From assembly GCF_008065115.1 (NCBI RefSeq), contig NZ_CP042913.1, positions 257,211 to 321,210 of the forward strand: a stretch of 64,000 nucleotides of DNA, written 5' to 3'. Every line of letters begins with the position of its first letter. Position 1 is the stretch's first letter. Shown here piece after piece: positions 8,345 to 16,962 of the stretch. The translations under genes and the position numbers were made by a program. The notes below the pieces were generated by a model. The model was given only the letters and a program-made list of their open reading frames with translations, did not search any database and was not told the DNA's origin. Source of the DNA: Bythopirellula goksoeyrii. GTDB taxonomy: Bacteria > Planctomycetota > Planctomycetia > Pirellulales > Lacipirellulaceae.

Positions 8345-10102
8345 ATGCCAAACTTCGAATTTCCCGACCTTCCCTCCCAGTTTCGCCAGCTGCTCGGCCA
8401 ATGCCGAGATCTCTACGTCTCAAGTGGAGAACTCTGCGTCCGGGAGTTTCCAAACTTGGTGCCCAAGACCGAGACGGGATTCGTGCAATTGATGGACGAC
8501 CTCCATCGCGCTTTGGTGGTGAAAGTTTTTGTCACAATCTGTGAAGCGGATAGGCGGTGGAGTACGAACGAAAAATTCCTGGGTGAGGTCCTGCTTTTTC
8601 ACTTGTGGAGCGAGTGGCTGAAGGAAGACCAGCTCAAGGCAGCCCTCCAGGAGATGTCTGAGAAAGCGACTTCACTCAAATGGTATGCACTCGTGAGGCC
8701 GTTTGATCAGATTGTTCCGCTGCGTGAAAGGGTGGGTGAACTAGAAACCATCGTCACGCGATTAGCCAATATCGTCGCCAGGGCAGATGGTCCTTTGAAG
8801 CCAAAAGAAGCAATGCGATTGAAAATGATACAGGACGAGCTTCAACGACATCTGCGCCAAATTCCGATCGATGAACCTACCCAACATCAAGAAGAGCGCG
8901 AGGCTCGCATCGAGGCGGTTGAGAAAATTCTGCGAGACGCCAAGAACATACCTGATACGACCCACAGTAGTTCGACAGCGCAATCAACTCAGCAAGAAGC
9001 GTTTCCCGGTGAGAAAAGCAAGATAAGAATCTCAGAAGAAGTTGCCGGGCCAACGGAGACGCAGACGTCACCGGAAGAGCAACTGCAGGACGCACTAGCA
9101 GAGCTAGACCGGCTTATCGGCCTGGAGAATATCAAAGAGGAAGTGCGTACCTTAACGAATTTCCTGAAGATTCAAAACCAACGAGAGCAGGCGGGACTTC
9201 CGGCTACCAACTTAAGTCTTCACATGGTTTTCGGCGGCAATCCTGGCACAGGAAAGACTACAGTGGCCCGTATTGTCGGCAAGATTTTTGGCGCGATGGG
9301 AATCCTCAAGAAAGGTCATCTTGTCGAAACCGATCGCTCTGGCCTTGTGGCAGAATATGCCGGCCAAACGGGCCCCAAAACGAATCAACGAATTGACGAA
9401 GCACTCGACGGTGTCCTGTTTGTCGACGAGGCATATACGTTGATCGCTAGTTCCGGTGAAGATCCTTTTGGTCACGAAGCCGTACAAACGCTGTTAAAAC
9501 GAATGGAGGATGACCGCGAGCGACTAGTAGTTATCCTAGCAGGGTATCCGGTTGAAATGGCGATCCTATTGCACTCGAATCCAGGTTTGTCGTCGCGTTT
9601 TAGCAGAAACCTGGAATTCGTTGATTACACTGCATTGGAACTTGCCCAGATTTTTGGTCTCATGTGTGACAAGAACCGCTATGCGCTTCAACCACTAACA
9701 CGAGCAAAGGTGATTGTTGGTTTTGACTACCTCTATGCTCGTCGGACTCGTTTCTTCGGTAACGGGCGGACAGCTCGGAACCTCTTCGAACAAGCTATCC
9801 GCTTGATGGCCAATCGAATTGTCGGTATTGTCGAACTGACTGTTGAACAACTTTCGACGCTTGAACCAGAGGATATTGAGTTCGATGGAGTACCGATCGA
9901 GATCTTTTCGAAACTAAAGGAAGACGGCACACTACGTTTCCACATCGTCTGTCCAAATTGTTCTCACGGCAAAGACGTATCGACCAAGTTTCTCGGTCAA
10001 GGCGTTCGTTGTCCTAAGTGTGAGCATAACTTTTCGGCTGACTGGGGTAGTCTCGTTCCCGTCGCCGAGAACGATCCAGAGGCGAAATCAGTCGAAGAGT
10101 AG
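8345..10102 (+). CDS. CbxX/CfxQ-type AAA+ ATPase with TerB-like N-terminus and zinc ribbon
   Basis: The 585-residue protein has three parts. Residues 1-190 are helical; 'VFVTICEADRRWSTNEKFLG' and 'ANIVARADGPLKPKEAMRLK' look like two TerB-type helical units. Residues 245-510 are an AAA+ module of the CbxX/CfxQ (SpoVK, EccA) kind: 'LDRLIGLENIKEEV', Walker A GGNPGTGKTT (297-306), Walker B FVDEAY (Asp361, Glu362), and arginine residues in 'GLSSRFSRNLEF'. Residues 530-565 form a zinc ribbon with C536-x2-C539 and C556-x2-C559. It is cytoplasmic and probably a remodelling ATPase; the partner is unknown. The start ATG lacks a strong ribosome-binding site. Confidence 0.85.
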   Translation: MPNFEFPDLPSQFRQLLGQCRDLYVSSGELCVREFPNLVPKTETGFVQLMDDLHRALVVKVFVTICEADRRWSTNEKFLGEVLLFHLWSEWLKEDQLKAALQEMSEKATSLKWYALVRPFDQIVPLRERVGELETIVTRLANIVARADGPLKPKEAMRLKMIQDELQRHLRQIPIDEPTQHQEEREARIEAVEKILRDAKNIPDTTHSSSTAQSTQQEAFPGEKSKIRISEEVAGPTETQTSPEEQLQDALAELDRLIGLENIKEEVRTLTNFLKIQNQREQAGLPATNLSLHMVFGGNPGTGKTTVARIVGKIFGAMGILKKGHLVETDRSGLVAEYAGQTGPKTNQRIDEALDGVLFVDEAYTLIASSGEDPFGHEAVQTLLKRMEDDRERLVVILAGYPVEMAILLHSNPGLSSRFSRNLEFVDYTALELAQIFGLMCDKNRYALQPLTRAKVIVGFDYLYARRTRFFGNGRTARNLFEQAIRLMANRIVGIVELTVEQLSTLEPEDIEFDGVPIEIFSKLKEDGTLRFHIVCPNCSHGKDVSTKFLGQGVRCPKCEHNFSADWGSLVPVAENDPEAKSVEE

Positions 10103-10111
10103 GACTCTGTA

Positions 10112-11146
10112 CTAGCGACGCATTGCATCACGACTGAGTGCTTCGTAAATGCTTGGCTGGGAACTTGGTGCCTGCGAGACAGAAGCAACTTCGTTGTCTT
10201 GCACAGGCCAATCCTTCGGGCCGGAAGAGGATATTGGCGTTGGAGTGACTGGTGTGTCTTGTGCTAGTGACGCCCAAGGATTTGACTTGGACCCGTTTGA
10301 TCTCCTTGGAGTCTGCTGCGGAGCCGAAGCTGGATCTTGCCCGCGCACGACAGCATTTGCTGAAGGACTTACATTGCTTGCCAGTTCAAGTGCAGGTCGG
10401 CCTTGCCTCACCCAATCGAGCCAAGAACTTTGCAGCACGACTAGATTGCGATACTCATACCTCTGGTGAAGCGCCCGGGGCCAGTTGCCATCTCGAAGTC
10501 CGTCTTCGAGAAAAGCGAGGAACTCCCGCTTGCCTCTCTGGTAAATCAAGAACTGTGCAAGCGAATGTCCCTGAGCGTATAAAGGAAGTACGTCCTGAGG
10601 GTACTCCGTCATAGCGAACATCCGGTCGAAGGGGATGCCTCGATTGTGCTGTAAGAAATCGATCAACATTCGTTCCTGCTTTTCGATTTCGCTGCGATGC
10701 TCTACCGTAGTACATGCCCCCTCGTCGGCCCAGCGCGGCAAGGGTTGACGGAAATGGCTAGCAAAGATCGTGTGTGTGATTTCGTGAGGCAACACGGAAT
10801 CGAGTACGCGTTCTCTGGAGCCTTGGATATTCATCCTCCAGCCAAAAACTCTACCTCCTTCGAAAACGAAGCTCGTGGCACCGCCCGCTCCCATTCCGGT
10901 GGCGACTTGAGCCTTGATCGGACAGGGCTGCGGCCAATTTGGCAATTCACGCCCCAGCCATTCAAGGGAAAGTTGCTTGCGCCACAGTTCAGCCGTGTCG
11001 CCAATCTCACGGGCCAACTGCGGTGTAGGGGCGTCGACTGTGAAATTGGCTGTGCGATACCCAGCGGCACCGAATAGTGTTGATTGAGCGAAGCCGAGTA
11101 AAACAATGGCTGCGGACCAAGCGGCCCCATGGGAACGAGCGTCCAT
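10112..11146 (-). CDS. secreted MA-clan zinc metallopeptidase-like protein
   Basis: The 344-residue product begins with a signal peptide ('WSAAIVLLGFAQSTLFGAAG') and carries H-E-I-T-H at residues 121-125 with a downstream Glu142 in 'RWADEGAC', the arrangement of a gluzincin active site. Residues 260-330 are a Ser/Pro/Gln-rich tail with no predicted fold. The protein is likely exported and acts on proteins or peptidoglycan-linked peptides outside the cytoplasm. ATG 11146 with AAGGTG seven bases upstream is preferred to GTG 11152. It is convergent with the AAA+ gene, with a 9-base gap. Confidence 0.8.
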   Translation of the reverse strand: MDARSHGAAWSAAIVLLGFAQSTLFGAAGYRTANFTVDAPTPQLAREIGDTAELWRKQLSLEWLGRELPNWPQPCPIKAQVATGMGAGGATSFVFEGGRVFGWRMNIQGSRERVLDSVLPHEITHTIFASHFRQPLPRWADEGACTTVEHRSEIEKQERMLIDFLQHNRGIPFDRMFAMTEYPQDVLPLYAQGHSLAQFLIYQRGKREFLAFLEDGLRDGNWPRALHQRYEYRNLVVLQSSWLDWVRQGRPALELASNVSPSANAVVRGQDPASAPQQTPRRSNGSKSNPWASLAQDTPVTPTPISSSGPKDWPVQDNEVASVSQAPSSQPSIYEALSRDAMRR

Positions 11147-11438
11147 GCTCACACCTTGGGTTAGGAGGACTTCTCTGAGTCCAATGGGGAATCAAAGTTC
11201 AATAGCATATGATAAGGCGCTACAACTGCATCATACTTGACGCGCGTTGTCAGAACCAAACTAGTTGGCGCTATTAGAAACTTGGATCGATCGGACTTGT
11301 AAGGGTTACGGGGATGCCATCGATGTACTGTCCTTCGTCGACGGCGGGCAAACTTTACAAGCTGCCGACTGATTCATCTAGAGCGAATCGAAGAAGAACG
11401 CAAAATGCAGCTAGCAATAGGTGCTTCACAGTGAGCAA

Positions 11439-12263
11439 TTACTGCTTTGCACGGAATTTATCGATGAGACGTCCAGGGGATCCCATAGAGTTGTAGCCGC
11501 CATCGAGATGAAGTATCTCGCCTGTAATCCCCGAGGACATTTCTGAGAGCAGGAAGCAGCCGCTGTTGCCAGCTTCTTCATGGGTAATATTGCGTCCCAA
11601 AGGAGCCATGGCTTCGTAAAGCCCCAGCATCTCGTCGACTCCCGCCCCCCGGCCAGAAATGGTTTGTAGAGGGCCGGCACTCAAAGCGTTGACGCGAATT
11701 CCTCGAGGGCCCAAATCATAGGCCAGATATTTGACTATCGAATCGAGGGCTGCCTTGCATACTCCCATCACATTGTAACCGGGGACCGTTTTCTCACCGC
11801 CGAAGTAAGTCAGGGTGAGAATGCTAGCTCCATCATTGAGCACTGGCTGAGCAGCATTAGCCAAGGCAATCAAACTGTAGGCACTGATGTCCATCGCCAA
11901 CTTGAACCCCGCGCGACTGGTGGCAATTGTGTCTCCCTTGAGATCATCCGGGAGGGCAAAAGCAATCGCGTGAAGGAGAAAGTCGATCTTCCCAAGCTCG
12001 CTCCCACAACGATCCATCACAGCCTGGATATGTTCATCGTTTGTCACATCCACTGGCTGAAGAAACCTCACTTGGGGATTCCCATCCGTGAGCTTCTGGA
12101 CGCGATTGAGATTCTTCTGACGAGTGTCGTCGGGCTTGTCGGGCATGTAGGAGAAACCGCACTCGGCTCCTTCGCCCATGATGCGGTCAGCTATCGCCCA
12201 AGCAATCGATTGCTTGTTGAATACTCCCGTAATCAGTCCTTTTTTTCCCGCAAATACGCCCAT
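11439..12263 (-). CDS. fabI: enoyl-[acyl-carrier-protein] reductase (NADH), FabI
   Basis: The 274-residue short-chain dehydrogenase-type protein matches FabI: nucleotide-binding start 'GKKGLITGVFNKQSIAWAIA', then Tyr153, Tyr163 and Lys170 in 'LTYFGGEKTVPGYNVMGVCK', with the 10- and 7-residue spacing of E. coli FabI. 'DLGPRGIRVNALSAGPLQT' and 'GITGEILHLDGGYN' are also family signatures. It carries out the last reduction of each cycle of type II fatty-acid synthesis in the cytoplasm. GAGGAG lies six bases upstream of ATG 12263. Length is normal. Confidence 0.96.
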   Translation of the reverse strand: MGVFAGKKGLITGVFNKQSIAWAIADRIMGEGAECGFSYMPDKPDDTRQKNLNRVQKLTDGNPQVRFLQPVDVTNDEHIQAVMDRCGSELGKIDFLLHAIAFALPDDLKGDTIATSRAGFKLAMDISAYSLIALANAAQPVLNDGASILTLTYFGGEKTVPGYNVMGVCKAALDSIVKYLAYDLGPRGIRVNALSAGPLQTISGRGAGVDEMLGLYEAMAPLGRNITHEEAGNSGCFLLSEMSSGITGEILHLDGGYNSMGSPGRLIDKFRAKQ

Positions 12264-12595
12264 TACGAACTCCTCGACTCAATATCAATCTGCTTGTGAG
12301 TTAAAAATTGGCTACTGCATGCCTTACGCGACAGTTGTCGGAAGCAGAATAACACCCCAGTACCCTTTGCCAATAGGGGCCGAATTGACCTGAACCGTAG
12401 GATTTCCTGCAGGATTTTGGACATTACATAGGACTGTATCTATTTGTTGTCAGTGGGCCTACATAGCAGATCGATTTGACTAATAAAAATGATATCTATA
12501 AGATAACTCATTGGCAGACAACAATGATGTCGTATTGACTACTCTTGATCAAACAAGTCGCTTTCGATTCCAACTCTATTACTACTGTACTAATC
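12264..12595. other. divergent intergenic region fabI / sigma54 activator
   Basis: About 330 AT-rich bases between divergent genes. Promoters for both should be here, but I found no convincing -24/-12 or -35/-10 pair, and no terminator. Confidence 0.45.
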
Positions 12596-14500
12596 ATGAC
12601 AACACCTTTCTCCCAAAACTACGAACTCTCCCTCCTCTTGCTGGAGCAGGTCGAAAACTCCTCTTCTTCGGGGGAGTTCTGGGAAAAGGCACTGCCAGTC
12701 GTGCGGCAGATTCTCAAAGTTGAGAGCCTAGTTGTACTGCAATCGGTTCCCCCAGAGTGGAGACGGAAGGGCCAGGCCGGCGAGGTTCCTAAGGAGATAC
12801 CAGCAGAACTCGCTGCAGAGGCTCTCGACAGGCTTGCTCCCGCTCGATCAGGAAGTTGGATTGCTTTGCCGCTCGATCAGAAGAAAGTGCTGCTGTTGAA
12901 TGGGTCCATTGACGACGACAAGTGTAAGGGACTGCAGGGAACTTTGACTTTGATTCATCAACTCGTCGAGCAGCGTCAGCAACGAACACGACGAATCCTT
13001 CGCCTGGAAAAACTACTGGAAATAACGCACGCCTGGGGGCAATCCGAGTGCATGCAGTCGCTGCTCGAAGCGATGGCCAACGCGGCAACCGAATTGTTGG
13101 ATGCCGATAGAGCCAGCATTTTTCTGTGGGACAAAGCGAACAAGATGCTAGTAGGACGACCTGCCCTGGGAATTAAGGCAGATGGCGAACTGCGAATTCC
13201 TGACGATCGGGGAATCGTCGGCCATGTGGTTCAAACTCGCGAACCTCGTCGAGTAGGTGGTGGGATGGATGACAGCCAGATTGACCGTAAGATCGATCAG
13301 GAGACTGGCTACACCACGCGTACTCTTATTTGTGTGCCACTCATTGGCCCTCAAGGACAGTGTATGGGTGCGTTTGAAGTCCTCAATAAGAATGAAGGGC
13401 TTTTCACCGACGAAGATGAACAAGGTCTGATCGAGTTGGCAGCCCATGCCGCCGTCACCCTGGAGAACACACAACAGTGGGAAGAACTTCTTTCCAAACA
13501 TCAACTGCTGGTAGAAGAAGCAGCCGAGGGGTTGCAGCTGATCGGCGAAAGTGCCGCCATTGGGGCTGTCCGCTCGACTATTCGGCGTATTGCTGATACG
13601 GACCTCGCTATCCTAGTATTAGGAGAAAATGGCACGGGCAAGGAAATTGTTGCTCGTTCGATCCACTACCTCAGCCGGCGCCGTGACCAACCCTTTATTG
13701 CCGTCAATTGCGCGGCACTCACTGAGTCCTTGCTCGAAAGCGAATTGTTCGGCCATGAAAAAGGTGCCTTTACCGATGCCCATGAGACCCGCGCTGGCAA
13801 GTTTGAACTCGCCACAGGAGGAACCCTGTTTCTCGACGAGATAGGAGACATGAGTCTCAGCGGACAGGCCAAGCTGCTGCGGGTTCTGGAAGACAAGACC
13901 ATTGTGCGGGTTGGAGGCTCGCAAACGATCCATACCGAAGTACGAATTCTCGCCGCCACGAATCAGAATCTGGCGAAAATGGTGCGTGAAAAGCGTTTTC
14001 GCGAGGACCTGTTCTTTCGGCTTAATGTGGTGAGCCTTGAATTGCCCCCTTTGCGGGAACGGGGCGACGACGTGTTGCTGCTCTCCGATCACTTCCTGGA
14101 AACCTTCTGTCGCAATATGGGGCGAAGCAAACCACAGTTCTCTCCATCGGCAAAGAACAAACTACTCGAACATCCGTGGCCCGGCAACATTCGTGAACTT
14201 CGCAATCTCATGGAACGGTTGGCATACCTTACTACGGGGGACCGCATCGAAGCCGACGACCTGGCGTTTATCAACGCCGGGGCAGGGGGGGACGCGCTGC
14301 ATTTTGATTTCAACGCCTCCCTGGCCGACGCGACGCGTGATTTTCAACAGAAATACATTAAGCAGACAATTGATAACGCCGGAGGCAACATGAGCAAGGC
14401 TGCCAAACGTCTGAATCTCCATCGCTCGAATTTGTATCGCAAGTTGAAGCAACTTGAGATGGGGATCGGCGAGGAAGACGATGAGGGTGAAGGTTCATAG
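12596..14500 (+). CDS. sigma54-dependent transcriptional activator with GAF domain
   Basis: The 634-residue protein has an N-terminal 140-residue region without clear family, a GAF sensor domain (about 150-295, 'LLDADRASIFLWD'), a sigma54-interacting AAA+ domain (about 315-545) and a Fis-type helix-turn-helix (about 595-628, 'GGNMSKAAKRLNLHRSNLYR'). In the AAA+ domain I see Walker A GENGTGKE, the sigma54-contact loop G-A-F-T-D-A, Walker B 'LFLDEIGD', and 'HPWPGNIRELRNL'. It should activate sigma54 promoters in response to a small ligand or partner bound by GAF. ATG 12596 is taken; a TTG at 12545 opens the same frame. The target genes are not obvious nearby. Confidence 0.93.
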   Translation: MTTPFSQNYELSLLLLEQVENSSSSGEFWEKALPVVRQILKVESLVVLQSVPPEWRRKGQAGEVPKEIPAELAAEALDRLAPARSGSWIALPLDQKKVLLLNGSIDDDKCKGLQGTLTLIHQLVEQRQQRTRRILRLEKLLEITHAWGQSECMQSLLEAMANAATELLDADRASIFLWDKANKMLVGRPALGIKADGELRIPDDRGIVGHVVQTREPRRVGGGMDDSQIDRKIDQETGYTTRTLICVPLIGPQGQCMGAFEVLNKNEGLFTDEDEQGLIELAAHAAVTLENTQQWEELLSKHQLLVEEAAEGLQLIGESAAIGAVRSTIRRIADTDLAILVLGENGTGKEIVARSIHYLSRRRDQPFIAVNCAALTESLLESELFGHEKGAFTDAHETRAGKFELATGGTLFLDEIGDMSLSGQAKLLRVLEDKTIVRVGGSQTIHTEVRILAATNQNLAKMVREKRFREDLFFRLNVVSLELPPLRERGDDVLLLSDHFLETFCRNMGRSKPQFSPSAKNKLLEHPWPGNIRELRNLMERLAYLTTGDRIEADDLAFINAGAGGDALHFDFNASLADATRDFQQKYIKQTIDNAGGNMSKAAKRLNLHRSNLYRKLKQLEMGIGEEDDEGEGS

Positions 14501-14801
14501 CTTTGTTGCTTCAGGCGGAGAGATTTAACCAAAGATCGACACGGATGAAATTCAGATAAGATAACACTCTATATCACATCCGTGTTTCATCCGTGACTGT
14601 CCGTGGCCAAACACTCATTATTGGTTGCAACCAGGGCGATTCCGTGGGGAAGACACCCTGCCTGACAGTTTTTGGAATCACATGCTGGAAGCCCGCGCCA
14701 CGAAGAACCCTCTTGATGCAACATGCGTCATTATTGAGGCTAACGAAACGTCACGGATGACCTTCTTGTTAATATTGGCTTCTTTGCTCGGTTAGGCGTT
14801 T
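14501..14801. other. intergenic region with CACGGATGAAA inverted repeat
   Basis: CACGGATGAAA (about 14538) recurs inverted as TTTCATCCGTG (about 14588), with a further partial copy just after ('CATCCGTGACTGTCCGTGG'). Short ATCCGTG repeats of this kind are common in planctomycete and other large genomes. No gene is seen. Confidence 0.45.
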
Positions 14802-15509
14802 ATGACTAAAACACCCTTTCTGACAACACGGTGGTCTTACTTGGCGATGTTGAATTATGAGATCGATCCCCAAGTATTGAGATCCTTCGTGCCACCTCAC
14901 ACGGAACTTGATTCGTTCAACCATCGGCATTATGTGAGCATGGTCGGGTTTCTCTACGACGATACTCGGATCAAGGGACTGGCCATCCCGGGTCACCGGC
15001 AGTTTGCGGAAGTGAATCTGCGTTTTTACGTGCGATATCAAGCTGCGGAGGGATGGCGGCGCGGTGTGGTGTTTATTAGAGAAGTGGTTCCCCGGCGTGC
15101 AGTCGCCTGGATCGCTCGTAAACTTTATGAGGAGAAGTTTGTGTGCCTGCCGATGCGGCATGTTATCAAACCCAGTAAAGTAGAATACTCCTGGTGGTAC
15201 GACGGAGCCTGGCAGCGATTGGCGATTGATGTGACCGGGGATGCCGAGCTACCCGCAGAGGGGAGCGAGGAGGAATTTATTACCGAGCATTACTGGGGTT
15301 ATACGGCGCGTCGTGATGGATCGACAAGCGAGTACCGGGTTGCGCACCCGCGATGGAGAGTCAGGCAAACTGGATCAGCGGTATTGGACTGCAAGGTGAA
15401 TGAGTTCTATGGGGCCGAGTTTGCTGAAGCACTATCAGGGACGCCAACTTCGGCGTTTTTGGCTGAGGGGTCGGCGGTGGAAATTTATGCGGGGTGCAAG
15501 GTGTTATAG
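14802..15509 (+). CDS. DUF2071 (YqjF-like) family protein
   Basis: The 235-residue protein matches the DUF2071/YqjF family, which folds like acetoacetate decarboxylase: 'LTTRWSYLAMLNYEIDPQVL' at the start, 'VSMVGFLYDDTRIKG', 'FAEVNLRFYVRY' and 'GVVFIREVVPRRAVAWIAR' in the middle, and the acidic 'EEEFITEHYWGYT'. No signal peptide. The enzymatic role of this family is not established. It is followed by a DUF6790 membrane protein in the same direction after a REP-like hairpin. Confidence 0.85.
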   Translation: MTKTPFLTTRWSYLAMLNYEIDPQVLRSFVPPHTELDSFNHRHYVSMVGFLYDDTRIKGLAIPGHRQFAEVNLRFYVRYQAAEGWRRGVVFIREVVPRRAVAWIARKLYEEKFVCLPMRHVIKPSKVEYSWWYDGAWQRLAIDVTGDAELPAEGSEEEFITEHYWGYTARRDGSTSEYRVAHPRWRVRQTGSAVLDCKVNEFYGAEFAEALSGTPTSAFLAEGSAVEIYAGCKVL

Positions 15510-15522
15510 GGCTGTTGAAACC

Positions 15523-15568
15523 ACTGGTCGCTCGTATTTGACTGGCCCAGAACATGAAAGCAACCAGT
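15523..15568. repeat. REP-like hairpin, copy A
   Basis: ACTGGTCGCT at 15523-15532 faces AGCAACCAGT at 15559-15568, one mismatch in ten, with a 26-base spacer. Read on the minus strand, the flank 'TTTCGGACTGGT' resembles the copies around the RAYT gene at 47,778. It lies between two plus-strand genes. Confidence 0.6.
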
Positions 15569-15608
15569 CCGAAAGTTGGGTGGTAGAACGTTACCGTTTG
15601 GAGACAAC

Positions 15609-16118
15609 ATGACTGCACTCATCACATTCGTACTGAGCAATTTCACGCTCACGTTTTTGGTGATCGGGCTTATCGTGTCGGGATCGTCCTTGCTTGTAAG
15701 TCGCCCCAAGTCGTCCTATGAGGTCGTGGACCGGTTTCTGGCAGGATACCTATTCTTTGCGATCGGACTTTGTTTTCTCTATAACTTTGTCATGCACGTT
15801 TTCTTTGCTGAGAGGGCGGCGGCATTTATCGGGTGGGATAATAGTCCCTTTCAGTATGAAGTGGGCTATGCCAGTTTAGGATTTGCTGCAGTTGCTCTAC
15901 TGGCCCATCGCAGCACTTATCATTTTCGGCTGGCGGCCATTCTCGGGCCGGCGCTATTCATGTGGGGTGCTGCCATTGGGCACATTTATCAAATCGTAAC
16001 CAAACACAACTACGCGCCTGGAAACGCGGGCATCATGTTGTGGTCAGATATTTTTTTGCCCGTGATTGGATTTGCGCTTTTGTATTTTGATTATCCGCAT
16101 TCGAAAGTACAGGAATAG
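15609..16118 (+). CDS. DUF6790-like integral membrane protein
   Basis: The 169-residue product has four to five hydrophobic segments: 'ITFVLSNFTLTFLVIGLIVS', 'FLAGYLFFAIGLCFLYNFVM', a short one around 'VGYASLGFAAVALLA', 'LAAILGPALFMWGAAIGHIY' and 'MLWSDIFLPVIGFALLYF'. The pattern, with 'GWDNSPFQYEVGYA' after the second segment, resembles the DUF6790 family. Its function is not known. The start at ATG 15609 is chosen because the longer frame from 15576 adds a charged stretch overlapping the REP-like element. Confidence 0.75.
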   Translation: MTALITFVLSNFTLTFLVIGLIVSGSSLLVSRPKSSYEVVDRFLAGYLFFAIGLCFLYNFVMHVFFAERAAAFIGWDNSPFQYEVGYASLGFAAVALLAHRSTYHFRLAAILGPALFMWGAAIGHIYQIVTKHNYAPGNAGIMLWSDIFLPVIGFALLYFDYPHSKVQE

Positions 16119-16142
16119 GACGCGCTCTCCTGTGGGATCCGG

Positions 16143-16424
16143 CTAGGCCGACCGCTCGGAATGTCCCAAGTTCTTATCTGGGGCGATGCTGTCGCGTACC
16201 ATCTGTTTAAGTTCTTTGATGTCGGGGAAGCGGCCCTGCTGGGTGCGCGACCAGATGAGTTTGCTATCAACGTGGACTTCGAAGATGCCGCCGGCCCCTG
16301 GCTTGAGGGTGAGAGTGGTGATTTCTTGTTCGAAGGTGGTCAGCAGTTCCTGTGCCATCCAGGCGGCGCGAAGTAGCCAGCGGCATTGAGTACAGTAGTG
16401 GATTTCGATATGGTGGGAGGCCAT
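16143..16424 (-). CDS. SelW/SelT/SelH-type (Rdx) thioredoxin-fold protein, Cys form
   Basis: The 93-residue protein starts 'SHHIEIHYCTQCRWLLRAAW', with C11-x2-C14 at the position where selenoprotein W has CxxU. The 'TLKPGAGGIFEVHVD' and 'GRFPDIKELKQMVRD' segments match the Rdx family. These small proteins have a thioredoxin-like fold and are thought to act in redox reactions. The start at ATG 16424 fits the family length of about 90; the frame open from 16568 is not used. It shares the minus strand with ppnP directly upstream (42-base gap). Confidence 0.85.
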   Translation of the reverse strand: MASHHIEIHYCTQCRWLLRAAWMAQELLTTFEQEITTLTLKPGAGGIFEVHVDSKLIWSRTQQGRFPDIKELKQMVRDSIAPDKNLGHSERSA

Positions 16425-16465
16425 GATTTGCTGGTCGTTAAAGTGTCCCGTCCGAAATGGGGAGC

Positions 16466-16747
16466 CTACTCGTAGGTGCAGAGATAGGCGGTTTCTTCGG
16501 CAACTTTGAGGTGGAACTTCTCGTTGGCGGCGACGATAAACGACTCGTAGGCGGAGAAATCTATCCACTTCGTTTCGCCGGGGAGCCTTACGGTCAAAGT
16601 ACCACTTACGACCGTGACGGTTTCTTTCTTCGAGGTGTTAAACTCGTACTCGCCAATGGCCATAACTCCAACGGTGGCGGGGAGGGTCTTGGTTTGGAAT
16701 GCGATTGATTTCACATTGCCGTCAAAGTATTCATTCACTTGTAGCAT
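16466..16747 (-). CDS. ppnP: pyrimidine/purine nucleoside phosphorylase PpnP
   Basis: The 93-residue cupin matches PpnP (formerly YaiE, DUF1255): '[17 protein letters not shown]', '[19 protein letters not shown]', '[16 protein letters not shown]' and '[16 protein letters not shown]' align from end to end with the E. coli protein of 94 residues. It phosphorolyses a wide range of nucleosides to free base and ribose-1-phosphate. ATG 16747 gives exactly the family start; the frame open from 16768 adds seven residues. Confidence 0.93.
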   Translation of the reverse strand: MLQVNEYFDGNVKSIAFQTKTLPATVGVMAIGEYEFNTSKKETVTVVSGTLTVRLPGETKWIDFSAYESFIVAANEKFHLKVAEETAYLCTYE

Positions 16748-16843
16748 GTGCGCAAGCTCTCTAAGCAAGAATAACTGTTGAATCTCGTGCGAGTTGAGAT
16801 TGTACCTATTCGGGGGAGTCCGTCCAGGATGGGGTGGGGGGGA

Positions 16844-16899
16844 ACTGGTCGCTGTCCTTCGACGGATTCGAACGAGTTCAGGACAGGGAAGCGACCAGT
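16844..16899. repeat. REP-like hairpin, copy B
   Basis: Perfect 10-base arms ACTGGTCGCT (16844-16853) and AGCGACCAGT (16890-16899), with an inner pair CTGTCCT / AGGACAG extending the stem around a 21-base loop. The flank GACCAGTCCGTAG, read on the minus strand, gives the CGGACTGGTCGCT seen at the RAYT copies. It lies between ppnP and the fetB-like gene. Confidence 0.65.
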
Positions 16900-16962
16900 C
16901 CGTAGGGGATTGATCTGGTATATTGGGGCCTGTTTCCGATCATTTATCTTTGGACGCTTGCT

